Origin: JABDLO01 sp035327565
Lineage (GTDB): Bacteria > Bacteroidota > Bacteroidia > Chitinophagales > Saprospiraceae
Reading direction: 5' to 3'
NCBI GenBank assembly: GCA_035327565.1
Contig: DAOLDB010000002.1
Coordinates: forward strand, 1-64,000
Length of the DNA: 64,000 nucleotides
The translations under genes and the position numbers were made by a program. This document shows, piece after piece, positions 54,600 to 62,986 of the stretch; the stretch's first letter is position 1; the number at the start of each line of letters is the position of its first letter. A model generated the notes under the pieces. The model was not told the DNA's origin, ran no database searches, and saw only the letters and a program-made list of their open reading frames with translations.

Positions 54600-55232
54600 T
54601 CAATGGTTTAACATGATTTGATTGGAAATGGAATTTTTAACTCTGGAATCATGGGTTACCACAATGAGAGCTGCATTAACCAAAGCTGCCTGCTCCTTGA
54701 GTAATGCAATTACCTGTTCTGTATGGTGATCGTCGAGAGCAGCGGTGGGTTCATCCGCAAGAATTACAGCGGGTTGATTCACTATAGCCCGGGCAATGGA
54801 TAGTCGTTGCTTTTCACCTTGACTAAGCCTGTTAGGATTGGAGTGTGCTTTTTCAGCAATTCCAAGGTTTTGCAGGATTTGCATTGCCTGTTCTGAATCA
54901 AAATGTAAACCTGCCAAAGTCCTTGCCAAACTTAAATTCTCCAGGACTGATATAGATTCTATAAAGTGTGGTTGCTGAAAAACGATACCTATCATCCTGC
55001 CCCTGAATTGGTCCAAACGGCTTCCTTTCATCAAATGAAGATCATGACCCTGAATGGAAATGCGTCCTTCTTTTACAGGCATCAGACCTCCTATCAAATG
55101 AAGCAAGGTAGTCTTCCCTACTCCTGAACGACCTAATACGAGCAGGATATCATTTGCATCACAATAAATATCCGGAAAATGAAAAGAATTATCCGAATCA
55201 TAAGAATATTTTAACCCTTCTGTAGCAATCAT
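54600..55232 (-). CDS. ABC transporter ATP-binding protein (LolD/MacB type)
   Basis: A 210-residue ATPase. The Walker A motif is GRSGVGKT at 34-41; the Q-loop VFQQPHF at 84-90; the signature LSQGEKQR at 136-143; Walker B ILADEP at 157-162; and the H-loop VVTHD near 195. The length and motifs match the ATPases that partner MacB/FtsX-like permeases. It lies one base upstream of the permease gene and 12 bases after the ROK kinase gene on the same strand. Confidence 0.93.
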   Translation of the reverse strand: MIATEGLKYSYDSDNSFHFPDIYCDANDILLVLGRSGVGKTTLLHLIGGLMPVKEGRISIQGHDLHLMKGSRLDQFRGRMIGIVFQQPHFIESISVLENLSLARTLAGLHFDSEQAMQILQNLGIAEKAHSNPNRLSQGEKQRLSIARAIVNQPAVILADEPTAALDDHHTEQVIALLKEQAALVNAALIVVTHDSRVKNSISNQIMLNH

Positions 55233-55244
55233 AGTTAATTATTT

Positions 55245-56147
55245 CTATAAAAGTGCTGCGCCAAATACGCCGGCACTATCTCCTAATTTTGGTTTGAGTA
55301 ATGTAGTAAACATACTATGATTAAATACATGTTTTTTTAGTTCTTGTTTTCCCAAAGTATATAATTCATCAATATTTCCTACACCACCACCGATGACGAT
55401 GGCATCCGGATCGAGAATATTGATTACATAAGATAAAGAAAATCCAAAAAAATGAATTAGACGAAGGATGGTCTCTTCAGCAATAGGGTCAATTCCAAGA
55501 CGATTGGCAGTTACTATGTCCTTCAATGATTTATTGACTCCTGAACGACTGTAATAAAATCTCTCCAATGCAGGCCCTGAAATCACAGTTTCCACACAGC
55601 CGGTTTTACCACAATAGCACAAGCCTCCACTTTCATCCAAAAAATTATGCCCCCATTCTCCTCCAATCCCCTGCAAACCGGTTAGAGGTTTTCCATCGAT
55701 CACTATACCCCCGCCTACACCTGTACCTAAAATAACACCAAATACTACGTGAGCGTCAGGTAATTCATCCCTCACTATCCCCAGATTGGTCTCGGCAATA
55801 GCAAAACAATTGGCATCATTGCTCATTTTTACTTTAATACCCAATAATTTTTCCAAATCCTTGTGCATGGGTTTTCCATTCAATGCAGTTGAATTGCAAT
55901 TTTTCAATGTGCCCAATCCCGGATCTATGGTTCCGGGAGTTCCTATTCCCACTTCAGTCGGAAATATGCCATTTCTTTCTGAAAGTAAGTCAATCACTTT
56001 TTTTATGTTTCCTAAAATGACATCATAACCCTTTGCAGATTGAGTAGGTATTCGTAATCGGTCTACTATTTTCAACCCTTCTCCCGCCTGGAGGATTACT
56101 CCTTCTATTTTTGTGCCGCCCAAATCAATGCCCCAGTGATAATTCAT
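55245..56147 (-). CDS. ROK family sugar kinase (glucokinase-like)
   Basis: From the ATG at 56147 the protein has 300 residues; a start at 56171 adds eight less typical residues. The phosphate motif WGIDLGGTKIEGVIL, the EXGHxxxE-like GGEWGHNF, and the ROK zinc site with CYCGKTGCVE (consensus CxCGxxGCxE) are visible, as is the final GDSAGVFGAALL. ROK kinases phosphorylate hexoses; glucose is likely but not proven. No DNA-binding helix-turn-helix domain is present, so this is an enzyme rather than a repressor. It could be cotranscribed with the ABC genes, 12 bases away. Confidence 0.9.
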   Translation of the reverse strand: MNYHWGIDLGGTKIEGVILQAGEGLKIVDRLRIPTQSAKGYDVILGNIKKVIDLLSERNGIFPTEVGIGTPGTIDPGLGTLKNCNSTALNGKPMHKDLEKLLGIKVKMSNDANCFAIAETNLGIVRDELPDAHVVFGVILGTGVGGGIVIDGKPLTGLQGIGGEWGHNFLDESGGLCYCGKTGCVETVISGPALERFYYSRSGVNKSLKDIVTANRLGIDPIAEETILRLIHFFGFSLSYVINILDPDAIVIGGGVGNIDELYTLGKQELKKHVFNHSMFTTLLKPKLGDSAGVFGAALL

Positions 56148-56357
56148 GGCTTTAATAATTATGTGGAGCAATATAGAAAAAAGGTATATTTTCTGTGAAA
56201 AAACAATTATTGATTTGTAATTTTGTTCTTCAAATCATATCTAAATGATCATGAAGCACAGATAGTTGGTGAGAGGATGTCTCTCAAATGATGGGCATTC
56301 TGTCTTTATAGTGACCTGGTTGGCAAACCGGGGTATTGTATTCATTTTAAAATATCT

Positions 56358-57749
56358 GTGGTGATCAAAAAAAGTATTGCTTTATTTAAAGAAGCTCTCC
56401 GGAGTGAAGAACGAGATTATACACGAGGTAGTTTACGTGTATCTCTTTTCCTATTAGCCATACCTATGATCTTTGAAATGGTTATGGAATCACTTTTTGC
56501 AATTGTGGATACTTTTTTTGTGTCCCGGATCAGTACCGAAGCAGTTGCAACTATTGGCATTACAGAATCCATATTGATGATTATTGAATCGGTGGCTATT
56601 GGTATATCCATTGCAGGAACCGCGTTGATTGCAAGGAGAGTTGGGGAGAAGAAAATAGAAGAGGCAAGGAAGGTGGTTTTCAATGTCATCGTTGTTGGGA
56701 TTGTTTTTGCCGTTATAGTGGGTGTTTTTTGCTTTGTGTATGCTTCTGACATACTTAGATGGATGGGAAGTGAGCCCGAGTTAATTGCACAAGGTAAAGG
56801 ATATACTTCCATCATTCTTGGCTTTAATATTTTCTTGGTTATGCTTTTTGTTATCAATGGGGTATTCAGAGGAGCGGGGAATGCTGCCATTGCTATGCGA
56901 ACTTTATGGCTTGCCAATGGATTGAATATTGTTTTGGATCCACTGTTGATTTTTGGGTTAGGTCCGATACCCGGTATGGGATTGGAAGGTGCGGCTATAG
57001 CTACTTGTATAGGTAGAGGATCAGGCGTAGTGTATCAATGGCTACACCTATATGGTGGAAAATCCGGTATCAGTATTACCTTGAAAGATTTCAAATTGTC
57101 GGGAATAACTATCCGTAAGATTATTAGTCTCACTTCCGGAGCAGCAGGTCAATTTTTAATTTCCACAGCAAGCTGGATATTTTTAGTTCGTATTATCAAT
57201 TACTTTGGAAGCGCTGCTGTAGCTGGTTATACGATTGCTATACGGATTATCATATTTTCCATTCTGCCTTCCTGGGGCTTATCCAATGCTGTAGCAACCC
57301 TTACCGGTCAGAATTTAGGGGCGGGAAAACCTGATAGAGCAGAACGCACTGTATGGATGGCAGGTAGGTACAATATGTATTTCCTGATTGTTATGGGAAT
57401 AGTATTTTTTATTTTTGCATACAGTCTAACAGGCGTATTTACCCAGGACAAAGAAGTGATGAAATATGGTGCACAGGCACTTAAAATACTTTGTACCGGA
57501 TATATATTCTATGCATACCAGATGGTAATCGGGCAGGCATTCAATGGGGCGGGAGATACAAGAACTCCAGCCTTATTAAATGTGATTGCATTGTGGTGTA
57601 TTCAAATACCGATGGCGTACTTTCTTTCAGTAGTTTGGCAGTGGGGCCCTAATGGAGTGTTCGTTTCCATTGCCTTTAGTAATGCCATTTTAGCTGCTTT
57701 GGGAATTTGGGTATTTACAATGGGAATGTGGAAAAATAAAATAGTGTAG
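56358..57749 (+). CDS. MATE family efflux transporter
   Basis: A 463-residue protein with twelve predicted helices in two homologous halves. Typical motifs: PMIFEMVMESLFAIVDTFFVSRIS near 36-60, NGVFRGAGNAAIAMRT near 165, NAVATLTGQNLGAGKPDRAERT near 315 and GQAFNGAGDTRTPALLNV near 395. MATE pumps export cationic drugs or organic cations with Na+ or H+. The start is GTG at 56358 (another GTG at 56361); no ATG lies in a better place. Substrate unknown. A hairpin between it and the convergent peptidase gene may terminate both. Confidence 0.92.
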   Translation: MVIKKSIALFKEALRSEERDYTRGSLRVSLFLLAIPMIFEMVMESLFAIVDTFFVSRISTEAVATIGITESILMIIESVAIGISIAGTALIARRVGEKKIEEARKVVFNVIVVGIVFAVIVGVFCFVYASDILRWMGSEPELIAQGKGYTSIILGFNIFLVMLFVINGVFRGAGNAAIAMRTLWLANGLNIVLDPLLIFGLGPIPGMGLEGAAIATCIGRGSGVVYQWLHLYGGKSGISITLKDFKLSGITIRKIISLTSGAAGQFLISTASWIFLVRIINYFGSAAVAGYTIAIRIIIFSILPSWGLSNAVATLTGQNLGAGKPDRAERTVWMAGRYNMYFLIVMGIVFFIFAYSLTGVFTQDKEVMKYGAQALKILCTGYIFYAYQMVIGQAFNGAGDTRTPALLNVIALWCIQIPMAYFLSVVWQWGPNGVFVSIAFSNAILAALGIWVFTMGMWKNKIV

Positions 57750-57784
57750 GGAATATCATTGTTACTTTATTTTTCCTATAAATA

Positions 57785-57824
57785 AAGAATGCAGGTATTC
57801 AATTCAAAGAAGACCTGCATTCTT
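57785..57824. terminator. Bidirectional hairpin between the MATE and peptidase genes
   Basis: AAGAATGCAGGT (57785-57796) pairs with ACCTGCATTCTT (57813-57824) over 12 bp with a 16-base loop. It lies between convergent stops at 57749 (+) and 57853 (-). The T run is weak, so the terminator call is moderate. Confidence 0.55.
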
Positions 57825-57852
57825 CATCAGGGTAAAGTCAATGCCAGCATGT

Positions 57853-59421
57853 TTAGTTTGTACCTGAACGCAAATCTAAATCCAAAGGTTTTCTTGGGAG
57901 TTTTTCATCCATCATAGCGGTGTTCCAAACAAAAGCTGCAATAATCGTAGCCGCTTGTTTCAGATCATCTTCAATCAAATGGTCGTAATTGTCCATATTG
58001 GAATGATGAGTTCGGTTAAAGTAAGCTATTGGATCCTGAATAAATTGAAACCCTGGGATACCAACCCCATCAAACGGTAAATGGTCGGTACCTCCTGTAT
58101 TGGATAAAGTGAGAGTTCCTGCCTCTAGGTCTTTAAATGGTTCAAACCATTTGCGAAAGATAGGAGCCACTTTCTCATTTCCCTGCATATAAATTCCCCG
58201 GATTTTTCCGGTACCATTGTCCAGATTATAATATGCTGAAATTTTTGACTGAGCAGGCTTTATTGACTGTGGTGTCCAGCCGCCTTCACCAAATTCAGCA
58301 AAATGTTTTCCAACATAATTTCTGGAGCCAAAGAGTCCCTGCTCTTCTCCAGACCATAGTGCAATTCGCAAGGTGCGCCTTGGTTGTATTCCTGACTCTT
58401 TGATGGTTTCCATGAGTATCCTGGCAGCTTCCATCATTACTGAGGAACCGGCGGCATTGTCTGTAGCTCCGGTACCAGTATGCCAAGAATCAATGTGTGC
58501 ACCAAACATCACCACTTCATCGCTAAGATCGGTTCCTGGAATTTCTCCTATGACATTATATTGCATCTGATCTTCTTCAATGAAGGAAGCACTCAAATCA
58601 ATATGGAGTTCAACAGGAATATTTTTTTGCATTAGCCTGATGATGCGATTATAATGCTCAACGGATACAGTGACCTGAGGAACAATTGATTTTCCCACTT
58701 CCTGAGGTCTCCCTTCGGCGCTTCTTGCACCGGATACAAACACTGTTCCTAAGTCACCTTTAAAACTCCTGTCCAAAACCGCCAAAGGTTTCTCTTCTTC
58801 TATAAATTTCCACATGGCCTGGTTGAAGGAAAAACTTCCGAATCCACCCTGCCTTCTGGGTCTCGGTGTGGGCGCGGCTGCGTTGGCCATCCTTAACAAT
58901 TCTTCACTTTCATATCTCGCAGCAGGGGCTGTAAACCACTCACTGACTTCCCGGATATCGTCAATCATTACAAATTTTCCTGTAAGTTTGCCTTTGTATT
59001 TATTGAGATCTTCTTCATTCTTCGGGTCAAAAAATATAACCTCTCCTTTCCCCTGAACAGAAGGTGACCATGCTTTTGGATAGGCAATCAGTGGAAAATA
59101 ACTGGGTGAAGTAGCATGAATGTGAAACATTTCCAATTGCCAGCCCCTACCAAAAGGTCCCCATTCATCCAGATGAACATTCTTCAATCCAAATTCTTTC
59201 AGTTTCTCCATACTCCAGGCAGATGCTTTGTTTAGCATGGGTGATCCGGTGAGTCTGGGGCCATGTACATCAGTTAACCAGGATGCAATATCCATAACCT
59301 GACTATTTTCAAGTCCATGTTTCCTTATTGACTGGATGACCTGTGATTGATCAGTTTCCTGAGCAATGGAAGAAGAATACATGATGAAGCAAGCAAATAA
59401 GATAAAAACCCAATTTTTCAT
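57853..59421 (-). CDS. M28 family metallopeptidase (carboxypeptidase Q-like), secreted
   Basis: A 522-residue exported peptidase (signal peptide MKNWVFILFACFIMYSSSIAQ). Zinc ligands of the M28 fold are visible in MFGAHIDSWHTG (His/Asp), ATDNAAGSSVMM (Asp), LWSGEEQGLFGS (Glu-Glu) , YNLDNG (Asp) and FNRTHHSNMDNYD (His). An inserted PA-type domain (about 110-255) precedes them. The C-terminus ends soon after the catalytic domain, without a T9SS tail. Such proteins cleave dipeptides or amino-terminal residues outside the cytoplasm. It is a solitary gene, divergent from ileS. Confidence 0.92.
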   Translation of the reverse strand: MKNWVFILFACFIMYSSSIAQETDQSQVIQSIRKHGLENSQVMDIASWLTDVHGPRLTGSPMLNKASAWSMEKLKEFGLKNVHLDEWGPFGRGWQLEMFHIHATSPSYFPLIAYPKAWSPSVQGKGEVIFFDPKNEEDLNKYKGKLTGKFVMIDDIREVSEWFTAPAARYESEELLRMANAAAPTPRPRRQGGFGSFSFNQAMWKFIEEEKPLAVLDRSFKGDLGTVFVSGARSAEGRPQEVGKSIVPQVTVSVEHYNRIIRLMQKNIPVELHIDLSASFIEEDQMQYNVIGEIPGTDLSDEVVMFGAHIDSWHTGTGATDNAAGSSVMMEAARILMETIKESGIQPRRTLRIALWSGEEQGLFGSRNYVGKHFAEFGEGGWTPQSIKPAQSKISAYYNLDNGTGKIRGIYMQGNEKVAPIFRKWFEPFKDLEAGTLTLSNTGGTDHLPFDGVGIPGFQFIQDPIAYFNRTHHSNMDNYDHLIEDDLKQAATIIAAFVWNTAMMDEKLPRKPLDLDLRSGTN

Positions 59422-59627
59422 TTAGAAGATTTTAAGTTGTTGAAATCCATTTAGTAATAATCATCTTTGTAACAGATGATTGGTTTGAAAATTTTTAAGC
59501 AAAGCAAAATTATAACATTTATACTATAATACACATGAAAGTTTGATTCGATCTTTATAAGACATAAACAAACTGCAAATACCTCTGAATATTTTCAATT
59601 GAACACTACCAAAGCCTGTAAAGTTAT

Positions 59628-59635
59628 TATTTTTG
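59628..59635 (+). promoter_or_regulatory. Candidate -7 element for ileS
   Basis: TATTTTTG fits TAnnTTTG. It lies 31 bases before the ATG at 59667 but only 10 bases before the ATG at 59646, which supports 59667 as the start. A TTG at 59599-59601 is farther upstream than usual for the -33 element. Confidence 0.35.
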
Positions 59636-59666
59636 CGGCCTTGCAATGGATTTCAACACAAAGGAT

Positions 59667-62600
59667 ATGGATAAATCTTCAAATTACAGAGAGATAAAAA
59701 GCCTCAATCTTCCGGAAATAGACTCTGAAATACTTGAGTTTTGGAAAAATGAGGAGATTTTTAAAAAAAGTATTGAGAATAAACCTTCCAATAAAACCTT
59801 CGTTTTTTATGAAGGACCACCTTCGGCCAATGGTATTCCGGGAATTCACCACGTAATGGCTCGAACGATTAAAGATATTTTTTGTCGTTACCGCACCATG
59901 AAAGGATTCAGAGTAGAGCGTAAAGGGGGCTGGGACACGCATGGTCTTCCAATAGAATTGAGTGTAGAGAAAGAACTCAACATCACTAAAGAAGATATTG
60001 GAGTAAGTATTTCTATTGAGGATTATAACGCGAAATGCAGGGAAACGGTAATGCGTTATAAGGATTTATGGGATGACCTTACCGTAAAAATGGGTTATTG
60101 GGTTGACCTTGACAATCCATACATTACTTTTGATAATGAATTTATTGAGTCGGTTTGGTGGCTTTTAAAACAACTCTACACCAAAGGCTTTTTATATAAG
60201 GGATATACTATACAACCTTATTCTCCTGCAGCAGGAACAGGTCTTTCTTCTCATGAGCTCAATCAACCTGGGTGTTACAGAGAAGTAAAGGACACCAGTG
60301 TTGTGGCACAGTTTAAAGTGGTCAGAAATGAAAAGTCTGAATTTCTTTTTGATGAGGAGGGTAGGGGAGATGTGTACTTCCTGGCATGGACCACTACACC
60401 ATGGACACTTCCTTCCAATACAGCCCTCGCCTTAGGAGAAGCCATTCATTATATAAAAGTTCAGACATATAATCCATATACTAAACTTCCCGCCCAGGTC
60501 ATTCTGGCAAAAGATTTAATGGCTTCATGGTTTAAGAAGGAATATAAGGGTTTGTCATTAGAGTCATTTGATCCGGATGGGAAAGCAATGCCTTACAAAA
60601 TTACGGGTACATATACAGGTTCAGAAATGGAAGGCATTCGATATGAGCAATTATTACCATATGCACAACCTGAAGAGGGTGATGCTTTTAAAGTGGTGAT
60701 TGGAGATTTTGTTTCTACAGATGAAGGTACTGGTATTGTACATGTGGCACCTTCATTTGGAGCAGATGATTTAAAAGTGGCCAGAAAATATGGCATAGGT
60801 TCGCTGACTTTGGTTGATCCTCACGGCAAATTTCTAAATGTCGTTACTGATTTTGCCGGCAGGTATGTAAAAGACTATAAAGATGAAGGCGAAGCCTACA
60901 GAAATGTAGATGTTGACATTGCAATTAAGTTGAAACAAGAAAATAAGGCATTCCATGTACAAAAATACAGTCACAACTACCCCCACTGCTGGCGCACAGA
61001 TAAGCCGATATTGTACTATCCTTTGGACAGTTGGTTTGTTAAAACTACTGCTGTAAAAGATAAAATGATTGCCCTGAACAATACCATTAACTGGAAACCT
61101 GCGCATACCGGAGAAAAAAGATTTGGTAACTGGCTTGAGAACCTGCAGGATTGGAATCTTTCCAGATCCAGGTTTTGGGGTATACCCCTCCCTATTTGGC
61201 GTACAGAGGACCAGGAAGAAGAGATATGCATTGGTTCAATAGAAGAGTTGCAAAAAGAGATCAAAAAATCCAATCTCCAACTGGGATTGGATCAGCCTGT
61301 ACCTGTTGATTTGCACAGGCCTTTTATCGATGAGGTCATTTTGGTGTCTGCAAATGGAAAAAGGATGAAGCGAGAGATTGATCTGATTGATGTTTGGTTT
61401 GACAGTGGTTCAATGCCCTATGCACAGCACCATTACCCTTTTCAGAACCAGGAGAAAATTGAAAACAAAACCCATTTTCCGGCAGATTTTATCAGTGAGG
61501 GTGTTGATCAGACCCGTGGTTGGTTTTATACATTACATGCCATTGCTTCTATGTTGTTTAATTCTGTAGCATATAAAAATGTAGTATCAACCGGTCTCGT
61601 ATTGGATAAAGATGGAGTGAAAATGTCTAAAAGATTAGGCAATGTGGTCAACCCTTTTGAAACACTTGAACTGTATGGCGCAGATTCTACCCGGTGGTAT
61701 ATGGTATCCAATGCACCACCCTGGGACAATCTTAAATTTGATCTGGCCGGAGTAGATGAAGTCAGGAAAAAATTTTTTGGAACATTATTCAATACGTATA
61801 CATTTTTTGCCTTATATGCCAATATCGATCAATTCAGATTCATAGAAACATATATTCCTATCGATAAAAGACCTGAAATCGACCGTTGGATCATTTCATT
61901 GATGAATAGTTTAATTCAGGATGTTGATGCCTATTATGCCGATTATGATCCCACCCCTGCAGTCCGCAAAATTTATACATTCCTGGATGAGCATTTGAGT
62001 AATTGGTATGTTCGATTATGCAGAAGACGCTTCTGGAAGGGAGAGTACACTCATGACAAGATAGCAGCTTATCAAACCCTGTATGAGTGCCTGATCACTA
62101 TTGCCAAACTCATTGCTCCCGTGGCGCCATTTTTTGCAGAGTGGGTTTTCAGAAACCTGAATACCATAACTTCGTTGGATAAAAATCAATCAGTGCATCT
62201 GGCTGATTTTCCGGTGGAGGATACGAATATCATAGACAAGGAGTTGGAGCAGCGGATGGAATATGCTCAGCGTATTTCCTCTCTTGTACTCTCATTAAGG
62301 AAAAAAGCAAAAATACGTGTACGTCAGCCGTTACAAAGGATATTGGTGCCAATATTGGATCCTTCATTTCAGGATCGAATCGAATGGGTTAGGGAGCTTA
62401 TTCTGGCCGAAGTTAATGTCAAAGACATCGAATACATTACCGATACTTCCGGTATCATCAAAAAGAAAGCCAAACCCAATTACAAAACTTTAGGGAAATT
62501 GCTGGGGAAGCATATGAAAGAAGCTTCCCTGAAGATACAATCTTGGGATCAGCATACAATTTCTGAAATCGAAAATAATGGATATGTTGACCTTGTACTG

Positions 62601-62981
62601 GAAGGAGAAATTTTCAGAATAACCCTTGGCGATCTTGAAATTCTTTCAGAAGATATCCCAGGTTGGGAAGTAGCTCATGATGGAAAACTAACCGTAGCGT
62701 TGGATACAACTTTGAATGAACATTTGATTGCTGAAGGCACTGCCCGTGAATTGGTGAATCGCATCCAAAACCTGCGTAAGAACAAAGATTTTGAAGTAAC
62801 TGACCGGATTAAACTTATTATTTCCAATCATCAAAGCATTCAGCCGGCCATAGATTATTTTGGTGGCTTTATTAAAGATGAAGTATTGGCCGACAATATA
62901 TTCATAGGAGAAAACGACGGAGATCCTGTCGAGTTGTTTGAAGATGTTACTATCAGAATTCATGCAGATGTAGTTCAATAA
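59667..62981 (+). CDS. ileS: Isoleucyl-tRNA synthetase
   Basis: Class I aminoacyl-tRNA synthetase charging tRNA-Ile. The N-terminus YREIKSLNLPEIDSEILEFW is typical; the HIGH motif appears as PSANGIPGIHHV; GGWDTHGLPIE near 95; the editing domain holds TTPWTLPSNTAL and FVSTDEGTGIVHVAPSFG; the KMSKR motif is KMSKRLGNVVNPF, Lys at 652 counting from this start. The C-terminal part (about 250 residues) is of the Bacteroidota/eukaryote-like long type without zinc fingers. I chose 59667 (MDKSSNYRE) over 59646 because it aligns with the family and leaves a leader after the putative promoter. 1104 residues from this start. Confidence 0.96.
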   Translation: MDKSSNYREIKSLNLPEIDSEILEFWKNEEIFKKSIENKPSNKTFVFYEGPPSANGIPGIHHVMARTIKDIFCRYRTMKGFRVERKGGWDTHGLPIELSVEKELNITKEDIGVSISIEDYNAKCRETVMRYKDLWDDLTVKMGYWVDLDNPYITFDNEFIESVWWLLKQLYTKGFLYKGYTIQPYSPAAGTGLSSHELNQPGCYREVKDTSVVAQFKVVRNEKSEFLFDEEGRGDVYFLAWTTTPWTLPSNTALALGEAIHYIKVQTYNPYTKLPAQVILAKDLMASWFKKEYKGLSLESFDPDGKAMPYKITGTYTGSEMEGIRYEQLLPYAQPEEGDAFKVVIGDFVSTDEGTGIVHVAPSFGADDLKVARKYGIGSLTLVDPHGKFLNVVTDFAGRYVKDYKDEGEAYRNVDVDIAIKLKQENKAFHVQKYSHNYPHCWRTDKPILYYPLDSWFVKTTAVKDKMIALNNTINWKPAHTGEKRFGNWLENLQDWNLSRSRFWGIPLPIWRTEDQEEEICIGSIEELQKEIKKSNLQLGLDQPVPVDLHRPFIDEVILVSANGKRMKREIDLIDVWFDSGSMPYAQHHYPFQNQEKIENKTHFPADFISEGVDQTRGWFYTLHAIASMLFNSVAYKNVVSTGLVLDKDGVKMSKRLGNVVNPFETLELYGADSTRWYMVSNAPPWDNLKFDLAGVDEVRKKFFGTLFNTYTFFALYANIDQFRFIETYIPIDKRPEIDRWIISLMNSLIQDVDAYYADYDPTPAVRKIYTFLDEHLSNWYVRLCRRRFWKGEYTHDKIAAYQTLYECLITIAKLIAPVAPFFAEWVFRNLNTITSLDKNQSVHLADFPVEDTNIIDKELEQRMEYAQRISSLVLSLRKKAKIRVRQPLQRILVPILDPSFQDRIEWVRELILAEVNVKDIEYITDTSGIIKKKAKPNYKTLGKLLGKHMKEASLKIQSWDQHTISEIENNGYVDLVLEGEIFRITLGDLEILSEDIPGWEVAHDGKLTVALDTTLNEHLIAEGTARELVNRIQNLRKNKDFEVTDRIKLIISNHQSIQPAIDYFGGFIKDEVLADNIFIGENDGDPVELFEDVTIRIHADVVQ

Positions 62982-62986
62982 AGCAA

